Assembly (NCBI GenBank): GCA_047629215.1
Contig: JBLHWO010000224.1
Location: 1 to 5,956 of the forward strand
Reading direction: 5' to 3'
From: CANLBN01 sp047629215
GTDB lineage: Bacteria; Pseudomonadota; Gammaproteobacteria; Pseudomonadales; Cellvibrionaceae
DNA length: 5,956 nt
In this document: in pieces, positions 5,841-5,956 of the stretch
Position numbering within the stretch: position 1 is the stretch's first letter
How the letters are laid out: each line of letters starts with the position of its first letter
Notes under the pieces: generated by a model
The model's database searches: none
What the model saw: the letters and a program-made list of their open reading frames with translations, nothing else
What the model was told of the DNA's origin: nothing
Translations under genes and position numbers: made by a program

Positions 5841-5956
5841 TTATCGGTGGGTGCGATGAATGTAAGTAGCCGGGTCTACAGGCCGACCATACTTATAAAC
5901 TTCAAAATGAACATGAGGACCAGTAGAGCGGCCACTGCTGCCCATTAACGCGATGA
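5841..5956 (-). CDS. M23 (LytM/LasA-type) peptidase, C-terminal end only
   Basis: The last 38 codons of a gene entering from the right edge are visible, ending at TAA (5843-5841). They contain GSSGRSTGPHVHFEVYKYG, the family's C-terminal catalytic block. HVH is the HxH motif that supplies a zinc ligand and the catalytic histidine in M23 metallopeptidases. It is followed by the usual RPVDPATYI ending, where related proteins read PVDPxxYL. Such enzymes cut peptidoglycan cross-bridges or activate amidases in the periplasm, and a gene of this family lies upstream of secA in Pseudomonas-like gammaproteobacteria. The catalytic N-terminal zinc motif (HxxxD) and any signal peptide or coiled coil lie outside the window, so an inactive EnvC/NlpD-like paralogue cannot be strictly excluded, though the intact HxH argues against it. 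Confidence 0.9.
   Translation of the reverse strand, partial: IALMGSSGRSTGPHVHFEVYKYGRPVDPATYIHRTHR

Overview
This is an ordinary chromosomal housekeeping segment, probably from a moderately AT-rich gammaproteobacterium. The protein sequences are close to gammaproteobacterial families. The gene order (M23 peptidase, secA, argJ, mutT on one strand, converging on coaE-yacG, probably behind pilD) resembles Pseudomonas/Cellvibrio-type genomes more than Enterobacterales: argJ sits beside secA, and zapD is missing between coaE and yacG. The lineage call is inference from recalled gene order, not from a search.

Plus strand, left part: a short open frame at the left edge may be the end of pilD. It is followed by coaE (last step of coenzyme A synthesis) and yacG (small zinc protein, gyrase inhibitor), which are translationally coupled by an ATGA overlap. 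yacG ends 4 bases from the stop codon of the opposing mutT.

Minus strand, read right to left: the C-terminal end of an M23 (LytM-like) cell-wall peptidase runs in from the right edge. A 235-base spacer with no convincing gene follows, then full-length secA (protein export ATPase), argJ (arginine synthesis by acetyl recycling) and mutT (8-oxo-dGTP clean-up). The genes are metabolically unrelated and share a conserved neighbourhood rather than a pathway.

The unusual material is in the two spacers of the secA-argJ-mutT series. Between argJ and mutT lies a nearly perfect 85-87 base inverted repeat with GGGGTCAGAGTAAAA-type ends, resembling the palindromic elements associated with REP/RAYT transposases. 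It abuts a stub of another widespread repeat (CATCCTGAGCGAAG). Between secA and argJ lies a REP-like palindrome that shares one arm with an intrinsic terminator, so the two hairpins exclude each other. I see no transposase, CRISPR array, tRNA, rRNA or defence genes, and no new multi-gene system. The leads worth following are the RNA/DNA structures in these spacers.
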